From contig MOWL01000067.1 in assembly GCA_002110485.1 (NCBI GenBank), positions 2,356,001 to 2,420,000 on the forward strand: a stretch of DNA of 64,000 nt, read 5' to 3'. How positions within the stretch are numbered: the stretch's first letter is position 1; every line of letters begins with the position of its first letter. The position numbers were made by a program, and so were the translations under genes. The stretch comes from Emergomyces orientalis (Eukaryota; Ascomycota; Eurotiomycetes; Onygenales; Ajellomycetaceae). Positions 23,003 through 33,148 of this stretch are shown piece after piece. The notes under the pieces are model-generated. The model searched no databases. It worked only from the letters and a program-made list of their open reading frames with translations, and was not told where the DNA came from.

Positions 23003-25533
23003 ATGTCTGAATCCGACCCCATAAGGCCCCAGCAGGCCTCGTCGCTTCGTAGTCGCGTAGCAAGTGTCTTTCGTCCGTGGTCTCCCCAACGCCGTTCGCC
23101 ATCTCCTCCGCCCGTGAGCGTCCGCCGGGAGAGACGGGGACGGGATACAGGCTCTCCATCTACGGGCGAGGTTAATCCCAGAACGAGACTTCTGGAATCG
23201 TATGAAAGGAGTGAACCAGCGTGCGGTTCCCGTCCCTGCACTCATGGGACCTTCTCCCCTCGCCCCGGTTCGTCCGCCGGCCGGGGCTTGAGCGTTAGCC
23301 CTGTTCGAAAAAACAGCTCAGGCGGCTATACAAATAGTCCCCGTGAAACATCTAGTGTGCATACTAGCGACAGGGATGACAGTATACCCTCTCCCATCGG
23401 ACTGCCTCCCAGAGCTACCACGAAGCAATTGGCCAAGAAGCATGGAGTGAATCGCCGTAATATGTGCGTCCTTCGATCAGCCCGCTCACTGGGCATACAT
23501 CTATTTGGAACTTCTGCTAACTAAACTTCTATTAACAAGGTATATTTCATACTATGTCCCATTCTTCAATTGGATAATGCAGTACCGCTGGTCTTTTCTC
23601 CAAGGCGATTTGATATCAGCAATTACCGTAGCCTCGATATATATCCCAATGGCTCTCTCACTCGCATCTAACGTTGCCCATTCCCCACCTATGAATGGGC
23701 TATACTCATTTGTGTTCAATCCGCTCGTCTATGCGGTTCTCGGGAGCAGTCCGCTCATGGTTGTTGGGCCCGAAGCCGCAGGGTCCCTTCTCGTAGGGAC
23801 TGTGATCCGCGGTGCCATTAATTCCGGCGAGTCCATGGAAGACGATGCCGTTATGATCTCCCAAATAGTTGGTGTCATCACAGGGCTGTCAGGAGCGATG
23901 GTATTGATAGGCGGGATCACTCGCCTGGGTTTCCTCGACAATATCCTCAGCCGACCCTTCCTGAGAGGATTCATTAGCGCCATTGGCTTCATGATCTTCG
24001 TCGATCAGTTGATCCCGCAACTGGGTCTTGTCTCACTAGCGAAACAGAGTGGCTCAGCACGTGGCAGCAGCATTGAGAAACTGGGATTCCTATTTCGAAA
24101 TATATCTTCTGCCCATGGCTTGACATGTGCGGTTGCTTTTGGTAGCTTTGCAGCCATCATGGTTTTCAGGTACAGCTACTTTATCATCAGTAAAGTTATG
24201 AATTAGAAACGCAGAATATTGCTGACACTTTTTACCACAGGATTTTGAAAAGGCGTCTAGAACCAAGGTTTCCCACTGTTGTCTTTTTCCCTGATCGGTT
24301 TCTCGTCGTCTTCCTCTCCGCCGTCCTGGCCTGGAAACTGCATTGGGATAAAAAAGGGTTGGATGTCCTTGGTTCCCTGAAAGAAGAAGGAAATCCGGCC
24401 TTTGCGTTCCGATGGCCATATAAGTTGTCACACATGCGGCATCTTCCGACCGCAATGAGCACGTCTTTTATCATCGCGTTGCTCGGATTCTTCGAGTCGT
24501 CTATCGCCGCGAAGGGTCTTGGTGACGGAAACAATGACGGAATAACGGGCATCTCTCTAAGCCCCAACCGCGAGCTGGTTGCTCTGGGTGTAGCTAATGT
24601 AATTGGCGGATGCTTTATGGCACTCCCTGCGTTCGGAGGATACGGACGGAGCAAGCTCAATGCTGCTACTGGTGCAAAATCCCCAATGAGCGGCGTTTTT
24701 CTCGGCCTAATAACTCTGATCTGCATCCTGTTTCTGCTGCCCTATTTCTATTACTTACCCGTAAGTCTTCCCTCTATTCCATGAACAAGAAGGAAAAAGA
24801 AGCCCGCTGTACTAATATCCGCTCACCCCAGATGGCTGTCCTCTCCTCCATGATCTCTGTCGTCGCAATATCTCTCATCGAAGAAGCCCCGCACGATTTA
24901 CGCTTCTTCTTCCGCCTCCGTGGTTGGTCGGAACTAAGCCTTATGCTCATAATCTTCTTCTCAACAATTTTCTACTCGCTCTACCTCGGCATCGCCCTGG
25001 GTATGGGCCTCTCCATCCTGCAAATAATCCGCCACGCAACCAAACCCCGCATCCAAATCCTCGGGAAAGTATACGGCACCCACGACCGCTTCGAGAACGC
25101 AGAGGTGCAGCCCGAGAAAGTCGAATTCATCGATGGCTGTCTGATCGTCAAGATCCCCGAGCCCCTAACATTCGCCAACACGGGTGATTTGAAAAATAGA
25201 CTCCGCCGCCTGGAGTTCTACGGCACGACCGCTGCACATCCGGCTCTACCGCGCGTGCGCGCACCGGAACACAACAGGAATATGATCTTTGACATACACG
25301 GCGTCACGAGCATTGATGGGTCGGGGATCCAGGTGCTTAGTGAAATTGTCCAGGGGTATGTTGACCAGGGAGTGCGGGTGTTTTTCTGCAGATATTCTCG
25401 GCCCGGGACGGAGATATTCCGGATGATGGATAAGAGTGGGATTGTAGAGGCTGTGGGGGGTATGAAACATTTCGTCCGCAGTGTCGATGAGGCGCTGCGA
25501 TTGACTGAGATGGCGGAGTTGGATCAACCGTGA
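23003..25533 (+). CDS. SulP/SLC26-family transporter with STAS domain (Vsb1/YGR125W-like)
   Basis: Inferred exons 23003-23463, 23540-24169, 24241-24760 and 24832-25533 give 770 residues. The ATG at 23003 (MSESDPIRPQQAS) is chosen because the frame upstream has only a TTG. A basic, Ser/Pro-rich cytosolic N-terminus of about 150 residues precedes the SulP core: GDLISAITVASIYIPMALSLA, NPLVYAVLGSSPLMVVGPEAAGS and later ANVIGGCFMALPAFGGYGRSKLN, the transport-site region. A STAS domain closes the protein (FDIHGVTSIDGSGIQVLSEIV). The sequence resembles the long-N-terminus branch that includes yeast YGR125W/Vsb1, linked to vacuolar basic amino-acid storage, more than plasma-membrane sulfate permeases; the substrate here is therefore open. 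The three introns restore frame. Confidence 0.85.
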
Positions 25534-26583
25534 TGTTGTGTTTGATATATGCGACATAACACGATATCTTTAGGAAAATTGGAAGAGAAAGAAGAGGAGG
25601 CAAAAGTAAAAATCTTATAATACAGAAAGAACGACGTGATGAGGTTGGGATTTTTTAATTTTCAAGGGCGATTTATGTTTCATTCTTGTTTTCATTTTTC
25701 ATTTTTTGTTCAGGTTTTATACACAAGAAAGCGTGTCCTTCTAGCAATGTTCGGTTTGTTTTCATGAGCATTTTCGTTTTCTTTTCCCCCCTAAAAGTCT
25801 TCTTCATGTACTAGAAACACAAAGGGCACCTATGATTCTTTAAAAATGGCTTGATGAGATTAACGTTATGGAAAATTTTGAGCTTTATCCCCTTTCGTAC
25901 ACCTCGAAATTAGTTCATTTTGTAAAAATTTGTCGTCTAAACTGTAACAGCCCCATGGCAGGCACGATGTAGAGCTACCTCCATTTACACACATATAGTA
26001 CGAGATATATCTCCGCATATTATGATTCCAGGTTCTATCACGAAAAGACCCCAACCAAAGGGAATGTGGTGAAGAATTCTCCCATAATTGAAGCTCATAA
26101 TTGAAGCTCGGGACACTATTTTTCGACGTACAACGTAGCAACTTCATAGACTAATGCCTTTTCAAATAAGAGACCCGCAAATTCAAAAACTTCGAGTGCA
26201 TCTAATAATTATTAGGCAACAAATCGAAAGGTGAAATTTTGGGTTTCCTGGGGATACTGGGACCAACACACTTTTCAAACCAACTTCTTCGCGCAAACAT
26301 ATGTGAGTTCCAATCCGATATAAATAAACAATATCTCCCCGATTCCTTTACCGCAGTGAACCAGTGAACCCGTTGTAGTTTATTCCCCATCGTGAGGCAA
26401 ACCGGGCGCTAGATACAGTCGTCAGCCTCCCTCGAGAGACCACGTCAAAAGAACCAGGGCCACAGGCCCCCCCAAATCACCTGATACACAAACAATAGAC
26501 TTACCCAGTGTGAAAGGAATAGCCTCCAATCTTTTTTACAATATACGCAGCTCACATACCAACCACAATGCCATGGCGGCATT
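25534..26583. other. convergent 3' region SulP / small membrane protein
   Basis: A T-rich 3' region followed by AT-rich DNA. No gene seen. Confidence 0.5.
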
Positions 26584-26868
26584 TCACACCATCTCCTCCC
26601 CACCCACTCTTCTACTCCTATCCCGCCCTCTCGATTCCATCCCCTCCACAAGCAAATCTAGAAACGGCCCGAGTTGCAAATTGATATCGTTCCGGAGACC
26701 ACGGAGTTCATCCAGGAGCGGTGCGACGTACTCCGGAGGTGGTGCGTGGGGCCGTAGCCATTCCCAGCCGAATTGGATGGCGAGCCAGTGCCAAACCTGT
26801 GTCATTGGGGTTGGGGTGAATATTAGGACTATTACGAAGAGGATGACGAGCGCTTCGAAGGTTTCCAT
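26584..26868 (-). CDS. small single-span membrane protein
   Basis: A 94-residue single-exon frame with ATG at 26868. An N-terminal hydrophobic helix (ALVILFVIVLIFTP) is followed by a Trp-rich stretch (VWHWLAIQFGWEWL), a short amphipathic segment (YVAPLLDELRGLRNDINLQL) and a basic tail (SRGRDRSRR). The layout suggests an N-anchored protein of an internal membrane, but I do not recognise the family. A frame on the same strand over 26832-27341 overlaps its start in another phase and has no ATG at its 5' end. Confidence is moderate because only composition supports it. Confidence 0.4.
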   Translation of the reverse strand: METFEALVILFVIVLIFTPTPMTQVWHWLAIQFGWEWLRPHAPPPEYVAPLLDELRGLRNDINLQLGPFLDLLVEGMESRGRDRSRRVGGEEMV

Positions 26869-28211
26869 ATTTTATTTTGGTTGTCGTTGTAGTTGGTTCT
26901 GATTAGGGGTGGAAGAATGATGGCTGATGGTTGGTGGTTGGCGGTCTTGAGGGAAGGGAGAGTTTGTGGAAAGGGGGACGAGGATTTCTGCGTGGAATTG
27001 AATGTGATGAGGCTTGAATTGAGTTCGGTGTGGACGGAGGGAAGGAGGTAAACAATGGTTGGTTTTGAGTCGGAAGGTGTGAACGCCATGTGAAATACGT
27101 GGAAGGCCCGGGATGCTAACCCATACCGGCTCATAGAATATCTCTCCCAAAGTAAGCCCCCTGGAGCAGAACAGAAAGCCAACAGCTCCAGCTTGATATT
27201 CAGATAATGATTCTCAAAGGTGAAGCGCAAAACCGCTCTCACGATTTGACCCTCTGGCTGCTCAGGCGCATGCACCGCATGATCTAAACCCTCGGTAAGA
27301 GGGCGCATATCGAGCGCTGAGTCCCAGTGGTGGTTTAACACTGCCCTTAACTATCATTCCCCCATGGCCATTGATGGCAGATCTCCCGGTCACAGAATTT
27401 GGCGGCTGAATTATATGTGTAGTCCGTATCAGACACGCAAGCTGCGGTCCATTGATGAATCACTTATGCCAGCGGGGGCCGTACTTGTAAAAGCTCCAGA
27501 TGTCACGCTCGCCAAGATAGATGGACCAAACGGTGGAAACGCGTGTTGGTATTTGACGGAGCATTGAAATCTGAGAGCCTCTGTCTAATATGCGAAGCGC
27601 AGCATTAAAATGACAACCGGGTACGGGCAGAATGGAACCAGAACTTTTGATTGAAAGTTTCAACAGAAAAACAAGGAGAAAAAGGAAGAGCATCGAACTG
27701 CTGTATCTAGGGACCTTCATAAGCACACTTCATTGTATCATAAAAGTACTTGTATTAATATCAGAATGTTGATTGGAACCAGACAGAATGAAGGCCTTTT
27801 AAGTACTATGATCTCAACCTTTGATGCTAAACAGTTGGGGTTTTGAAGAAATACGGGTCCATATAAACCTTCAACGGTAGCCGTAGTCATCCAAGAGAAT
27901 ATCTCGTAGCTAGTAACGGCCATTGGCAATGAAAAGGGCACTGAAATGTGTATTCGTTTAGTGTTTGTTGGGGGATGATATGGGCACCATGCGCTGGATT
28001 CTGATATTGGATGGATGTTTGCATTGTTTGTTTCTGTCACAAATTAATATTTGTCGACGCGATCTCCTCAAGCTCAATTGAATCAAAATATCAAATGGCG
28101 AAAAGGATAGTTTGCAGGCACAAACTGACCTTTGTCCTCCAATATCCGATTACCACAGCTCATTTAACCTCGCCGTATTCTACGTGATCTCTCCATTGAA
28201 ACTTCGGATCA
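26869..28211. other. intergenic region before fta1
   Basis: About 1.3 kb between divergent genes. Several short frames lack family features; no TE or RNA gene recognised. Confidence 0.45.
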
Positions 28212-29420
28212 ATGGCTGCATCAGGTGACGAGTTGTTTACCACCTCCTGGACACTACATCGCCTTGCCCCTCTATACCATGGAAAGGAATATGAAAAACT
28301 TCTAGACAATCCCCAGGGTTTGGAACTATATGCATCGCGTCTGCGTGACCTCCTCCATGGTGATGTGCTTCGTGGCGTGCAGGTTGGTGTCGAAGACATG
28401 GGTGCCGTAGACGACGCTGTCTCGAGAGCAGGACACTTAAAATCGTGCAAATGGGATGTGCTTCCGACCTGGAGCCACTGGAATGAAGAGGAGTCTCTAC
28501 TCGAAGATCCCGATCAGGCAGCATCTGTCATTGCTCCAGAAGTCACTGCGGGAATTCTGGTGACTCTTGAATATGAGAATATCACGTATAAAGCAGCCAT
28601 GCTGACGGGTCCTGATGGTTACCACGATACGCGAAAAGATGTAACATATCTCCCGTTACTTTTGACCCGTCTTCCTAATTCGCTTCGTCAAACTTTTATT
28701 TCATTTTTGTCGACCAGTTTTGACACGCGCTGTTCAATTCTTCGACTGACGTCGAGTTTTCTTTGCGAGACTTTTGAGACCTATTTGTCAACTTTGAATC
28801 GTGCTGCGTCTTCACGGGCTCTTGTCGAAAAAGTAGTCAAAGAGACACAACTTACACTCTCCTTTCCCACGCCAATATCTCCCGCATTGAAAAGCTTGGA
28901 TGTTTTTATACCGCGCGAGTCTCTCAGCGCCTTTTTCACTCATGGCACGAAAATACTGGCGGACGAGAGAAGAAACCAGCCAAACCAAGCGCGAAAACGC
29001 GGCAAGAAGCGATCACATCCCGACACTTCCTCATCTGCCAGTGAAAATGATGGGCCTTCTGCTCCATTCTTAGCAGCATTGGCCGCTTACATCGATACCA
29101 ATCTCGCTATGAACTTAGATATTAGCGATTTTGGCAAGGATCCAACCGATGCACAAAAGAGACAGGTTAGGCTGAGCAAAGTATCCTGCGGAGCTTTTGT
29201 ACTTGGTAGTGAAGGGAGGATGAAACTCCTTGCGAATCCCGGGCGGGTGATCCCGTTTGACGATGCGGATGTTACTGAGGAAGATGACGACCCTGATAGT
29301 CGGGAGAGCCGATTGGTTTGGAGAGCAAATGAGATGCTACTTCGAACATTGGTTGCAAGGTCTATTGGTGGGCAGACCCAGAGGTCAAATGGCGATTTGG
29401 TAGGAGGGGAGGATTCTTGA
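28212..29420 (+). CDS. fta1: inner kinetochore Sim4-complex subunit Fta1 (CENP-L)
   Basis: A single-exon gene of 402 residues. The start DELFTTSWTLHRLAPLYHG matches what I know of the Fta1/CENP-L family in ascomycetes. Fta1 is a constitutive centromere-associated network protein, paired with the CENP-N homologue, acting at centromeric chromatin. The N-terminal 230 residues are mixed alpha/beta (YLPLLLTRLPNSLRQTFISFLSTSFDTRCS). A basic, Ser-rich linker with a possible nuclear signal (RKRGKKRSH, about 260-270) separates a C-terminal region (KVSCGAFVLGSEGRMKLLA). No intron is needed. Identification rests on the N-terminal block and overall length. Confidence 0.75.
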   Translation: MAASGDELFTTSWTLHRLAPLYHGKEYEKLLDNPQGLELYASRLRDLLHGDVLRGVQVGVEDMGAVDDAVSRAGHLKSCKWDVLPTWSHWNEEESLLEDPDQAASVIAPEVTAGILVTLEYENITYKAAMLTGPDGYHDTRKDVTYLPLLLTRLPNSLRQTFISFLSTSFDTRCSILRLTSSFLCETFETYLSTLNRAASSRALVEKVVKETQLTLSFPTPISPALKSLDVFIPRESLSAFFTHGTKILADERRNQPNQARKRGKKRSHPDTSSSASENDGPSAPFLAALAAYIDTNLAMNLDISDFGKDPTDAQKRQVRLSKVSCGAFVLGSEGRMKLLANPGRVIPFDDADVTEEDDDPDSRESRLVWRANEMLLRTLVARSIGGQTQRSNGDLVGGEDS

Positions 29421-30019
29421 GACCCTAACGTTCATCTGCGCAGTCTCATCTTTTATTTTTGGGACAGGAAAAACGATACAGTGTGAATTTAGGCCTTTGG
29501 ACTCTTTGTTGATTGAACTGTTGATTCAGAGGAAATATCCGAAATCTCCTTGGTGTATACGAGCCTAGGCCATTCACAACGGACAGACTTCACGTTGCGG
29601 ACAACCGTATATCTCCACTGCTATGCGACACGTACTTCGTGAGATGGTGGCAACACGAGTGCCCGACCTGAGGTAACGGGTGTTCCTGCTCCATTCTTAC
29701 CATTCTGAGAGCAAAGCAGGCGAGCAATAATACTGGAACGGAGGTGTACAATTTGGAAGCCTGGTTCAGTTCACATATATCCTAGATTCGAAATTTATCA
29801 AAGCCTGTAAAATTGTGGATGTTTTTCTCCTCTAGGTCCGGCATCCGTCTCGCCGGAAGGGGTAGAGGGCGACTGCAGTAACTCAGGAGCAAAAGCAGGA
29901 AATTCTCCGAAGTATTCTTTCACCAGTCAAATTTCCATTTGGCATGAAAATTGAACAAAGGAAGAAGCCATCAGCAAACTAGATATGCATATATATATGA
30001 ATTCAAATCAAACTCAAAT
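29421..30019. other. convergent 3' region fta1 / GNAT
   Basis: About 600 bp between two stop codons; no gene seen. Confidence 0.55.
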
Positions 30020-30700
30020 CTACACCAAGGCACCCTTCCCCTTCCTCCCCATAATAAGAACGTCCCCTTTCCTCCCCTGCGTTTCCGCCCCCATGACGCG
30101 CTGATAGTACCTTTCCGCCCTCTCACTCACTGTCACGAACATCAACCGCCTAAAGTTCTCACCCCTGCCGTCCATCCACTCATTGATACACTGCAGCATC
30201 CAGGAACCCAGACCCGTCCCCTGGTATTCTGGAAGGATATAAACGTCTGTTAGATAGGCGAAAGTGATGTTGTCGGTGATTAGACGCGCGAAGCCGATTT
30301 GGGTGAGGATATTTGAACTGGGATTGAGGGTTTCGGGATATGTTGATGTTGCGCCATCAACATTGGCATCGGCATCGGCATTGATTTGAACGTCAACATT
30401 TGTGTTGTTACGTTTATTTCTGTATACTCCGAAGCATAGCGAACGATCTATCATATCTTTCATAACGGTTGCTGGTAGCGGTTTGGCCCAGTACATATAT
30501 TCTTGAGCGAAGGCGTCATCCAAAGCGGAGAGGGAGATGAGAGACGGGTCTGTGGAAATTATATACTCCTCCGTGGTTTCATTTGTTCCATTCACAGTTC
30601 TCACTTGAGATTTGGACGATGGGGATGGGAAGGGTCGTGTCCATTGCTGAATTGGGAAGAGAGGGGGTTGGAATTGATACTGATATTGTGATTGAGCCAT
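30020..30700 (-). CDS. GNAT-family N-acetyltransferase
   Basis: A single-exon gene of 226 residues. The acetyl-CoA site is clear in TDVYILPEYQGTGLGSWML (Q-x-x-G-x-G type loop, about residues 166-184), preceded by beta strands GFARLITDNITFAYL and followed by FVTVSERAERYYQRVMG, the usual alpha4-beta7 segment. The family transfers acetyl groups to small molecules or proteins; the substrate cannot be told from sequence. An Asn/Asp-rich low-complexity insert (about 97-125) breaks the N-terminal half and resembles a slipped hexanucleotide tract (GGCATC-type). A TGAGTCA motif lies at 30990, about 290 bp upstream. The 40-residue N-terminal extension is Gln/Pro/Ser-rich. Confidence 0.8.
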   Translation of the reverse strand: MAQSQYQYQFQPPLFPIQQWTRPFPSPSSKSQVRTVNGTNETTEEYIISTDPSLISLSALDDAFAQEYMYWAKPLPATVMKDMIDRSLCFGVYRNKRNNTNVDVQINADADANVDGATSTYPETLNPSSNILTQIGFARLITDNITFAYLTDVYILPEYQGTGLGSWMLQCINEWMDGRGENFRRLMFVTVSERAERYYQRVMGAETQGRKGDVLIMGRKGKGALV

Positions 30701-31510
30701 GATTTGGTTTTGCCGTTTGATTTTCCCTTCTGATATTTGATCCCTTGTTTCTCAGTCTGTCGCTTTTATCTGCCCGCGTTTCCCTTCCCGTGCAGATGCT
30801 TAAAGTTAAAGACCAATGGACAATCCACTAGGAGTGTAAAACCAACAAATAAACTTAGGATCAATCAATAAAAACCAATAATCATCTTCAACCTACTCTG
30901 TACATGTTCAATCTTCACACACTATATAACTCCCTGCCAATCCAACCCGCCAGTCATTCGGCAAAGACTACCCACTATTTGATTGGTCCTGAGTCACACC
31001 CAGGGTTTCGTGCTTTATGCCGAATCGCATCCCCACATTCTGCCGTGTGGAGCCGTTGACGAATCGCTGGAGCTGTCGGCACCGAATCACTAATAATTGA
31101 CTGCCGCGGGTGGGCCTGATCTGATACCATATACGATCAGGGAATTTTAGGGCTGTACAACAAAAATAGGCTTTGCTTGGTGCAGCACGGGAATGTGATC
31201 ACGGCGCAGGTAAAAAGAAAGAGCAAATGAAAATTAAAAGATAAATAGAAAATAAAAAGTACTATTGACGCTCTATCGAAGGCTCCTAAAGCCAGGCTAT
31301 GTATTTCAGGGTTCTAGAATACCATCAGGTTCCATCGTGCCGTCGAATGAACTGAACCTAGGAGAGTGGCGGACAGGGAGAACGACAGGCCAGGGAATCA
31401 CGAATAAGACGAAAATAAAAAAATAATTCAAACACAATTAAATACCTGAAACCCCGAAACTCCAACCATAGTCCCGTCACTTAATAGTGACACCATCAAA
31501 TACCAAAAAC
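30701..31510. other. GNAT promoter region and PPT1 3' flank
   Basis: No gene seen. It contains the TGAGTCA at 30990-30996. Confidence 0.5.
30990..30996. promoter_or_regulatory. TGAGTCA, candidate Gcn4/CpcA (or AP-1-like) site
   Basis: A perfect palindromic TGA-G-TCA about 290 bp upstream of the GNAT start codon. Sequence seen directly; factor binding is inferred. Confidence 0.35.
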
Positions 31511-32530
31511 TCATTCAATCGAAAGCACTCTTTGCATATCCGTATATGTGCCATCTACAACGGCATCATCACCACCCAGATCAATAGGCCCAAAATACTC
31601 TTCAAAGACTTTCCGTAGCGCCTCATCCGAAAACTGCATGTGCGCACCAGGAATTGTCCTAAATTCCAATTTCCCATTTTGATCCAACTCTTTCAACCCA
31701 ATCCAATCCTCCTTAAACATCGTCCTCTCCTTGAGCGGAGTAACCGCCCCATCCGTCATATTAACCTCCGCGAAATGCGCTGACTCTTTCGGTATCATCG
31801 TCTGATCCTCCGCAAACATATACATGGCAAACTTATTCAACTTCCTCATGTTCTCCTTGTACGTCAGGTTCTTCGATGGTCGCTCGTTATTTATATCCGC
31901 TAGGAAATTGCTATAGGCAAGATACTGATCCAGCTCTACGGGGTCCCGGAAGTACTGCGCGGGGACAAGTCTTGACTGGACAAAGGTGGACCATCTGCCC
32001 CATCGCAACAGTGCTTCCCCGGTCCTACACAACCAATCGCCAGTGGCGTTGCAGGCCTGGAAGCTCGAAATGCCGTTATGCTGACTGCCGAAGGTGACGA
32101 GATTGCGGACGGGAGGGAGGTTGCAGCGCTCAATGTATCCGCGGAGGAACTGTCCACCCTGCGAGAAGCCCAGGGCATTGATGGCGGGCGCGGTACTGAG
32201 GATCTGCTCCGTGCCTAGCTGTTTGCAGACTTCCTCCAGCTGGGTGTTGAGGTTGCCAAAGAAGGTGGCTTCGCGGTCTGCAGTGGGTGTGTCTCCAAGA
32301 GAGACGATGTGGACATAAGTTCCCGGGTTGACTTCTTGGGCAAGGTTGGCGATGCTTTTGAGGCCGTCATTGCCGTAGTCATCGCCTAGACCGTGCCATA
32401 TTACGAGGGGAAGGGGTCCCTTTTCGAGAGTGGTGATATCTGGTTCTAGTTGTGGTTTAGGGAGGGCAGAGGCGAGTAGGGGCAGTAGGTTGAGGAGGGG
32501 TAGTAGGGGTAATGATAAGAGAGGCCGCAT
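31511..32530 (-). CDS. ppt1: palmitoyl-protein thioesterase (PPT1-like), secreted/lysosomal type
   Basis: A single-exon gene of 339 residues. PPT1 removes S-linked fatty acids from proteins in the vacuole/lysosome. A Leu-rich signal peptide occupies residues 1-22. The alpha/beta-hydrolase core begins LVIWHGLGDDYG; the nucleophile is S123 in GFSQGG, the acid probably D242 (FAEDQTMIP) and the histidine H297 (IPGAHMQF), in the expected order. Possible N-glycosylation sites include N-L-T and N-M-T. Length matches fungal PPT1. No intron, truncation or missing catalytic residue. Confidence 0.93.
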   Translation of the reverse strand: MRPLLSLPLLPLLNLLPLLASALPKPQLEPDITTLEKGPLPLVIWHGLGDDYGNDGLKSIANLAQEVNPGTYVHIVSLGDTPTADREATFFGNLNTQLEEVCKQLGTEQILSTAPAINALGFSQGGQFLRGYIERCNLPPVRNLVTFGSQHNGISSFQACNATGDWLCRTGEALLRWGRWSTFVQSRLVPAQYFRDPVELDQYLAYSNFLADINNERPSKNLTYKENMRKLNKFAMYMFAEDQTMIPKESAHFAEVNMTDGAVTPLKERTMFKEDWIGLKELDQNGKLEFRTIPGAHMQFSDEALRKVFEEYFGPIDLGGDDAVVDGTYTDMQRVLSIE

Positions 32531-33148
32531 CCCTGTAGGAGTATGCTATGTAAATATGTGTCCTTTTAAATGATCGAGTGGTCTAGGAGTTGGATGGCAT
32601 ATGATATATATAGGGGACTGATGAAGAAGAGATTGGAGGTTGAGGTTGGATGAAGATTGGAGCTGGTGCAGCTTCACAAAATGTGCAGGGCAGGACTTGT
32701 CCGGGGAAGCTGCGCCACCGACTGCTCCGTAAGCAATTCTCAACCACGACCAACAAAAACTTCGTATAGAGCAGCCCCGATGCAACAGGATAGTGTACAG
32801 AGAAAGCACTATGGTATGGTAGTGAACATATAATTATATATTGTTTAGTTAATTGCTATTTTTCCTCTCTAATTTACTCCAGTAGTTACAGGAGGGCTCC
32901 AGACCAAGAACCGATTATATAAGCAACATCCAGACCCTAATTAGCAGTCCAAATAAAAAAGCAACCCGTACATTATTTAACGCCAAACATCACCAGAAAA
33001 TGAATCGAAAAAAGAAATATCATGAACAATGGCTTGCAGAAATTTGAATAAACATGCAGTTTCTTCCTACACTATGTGACCCGTTTATTATTTCCCATAC
33101 TCCGGCCTAAACCACGAAAAATGTTGATAAACTGATTTGTTATTCATT
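32531..33148. other. ppt1 upstream region and 3' flank of the next gene
   Basis: An AT-rich region without a supportable gene. Confidence 0.5.
32604..32612 (-). promoter_or_regulatory. TATA-like element upstream of ppt1
   Basis: Read on the minus strand the site is TATATATC, about 75 bp before the ppt1 ATG. Position is suitable for a core promoter; use is inferred. Confidence 0.4.

Noticed and set aside
26832..27341. 169-codon minus-strand frame
   Set aside because: It starts at a non-ATG codon and overlaps the better 94-residue membrane protein in a different phase.
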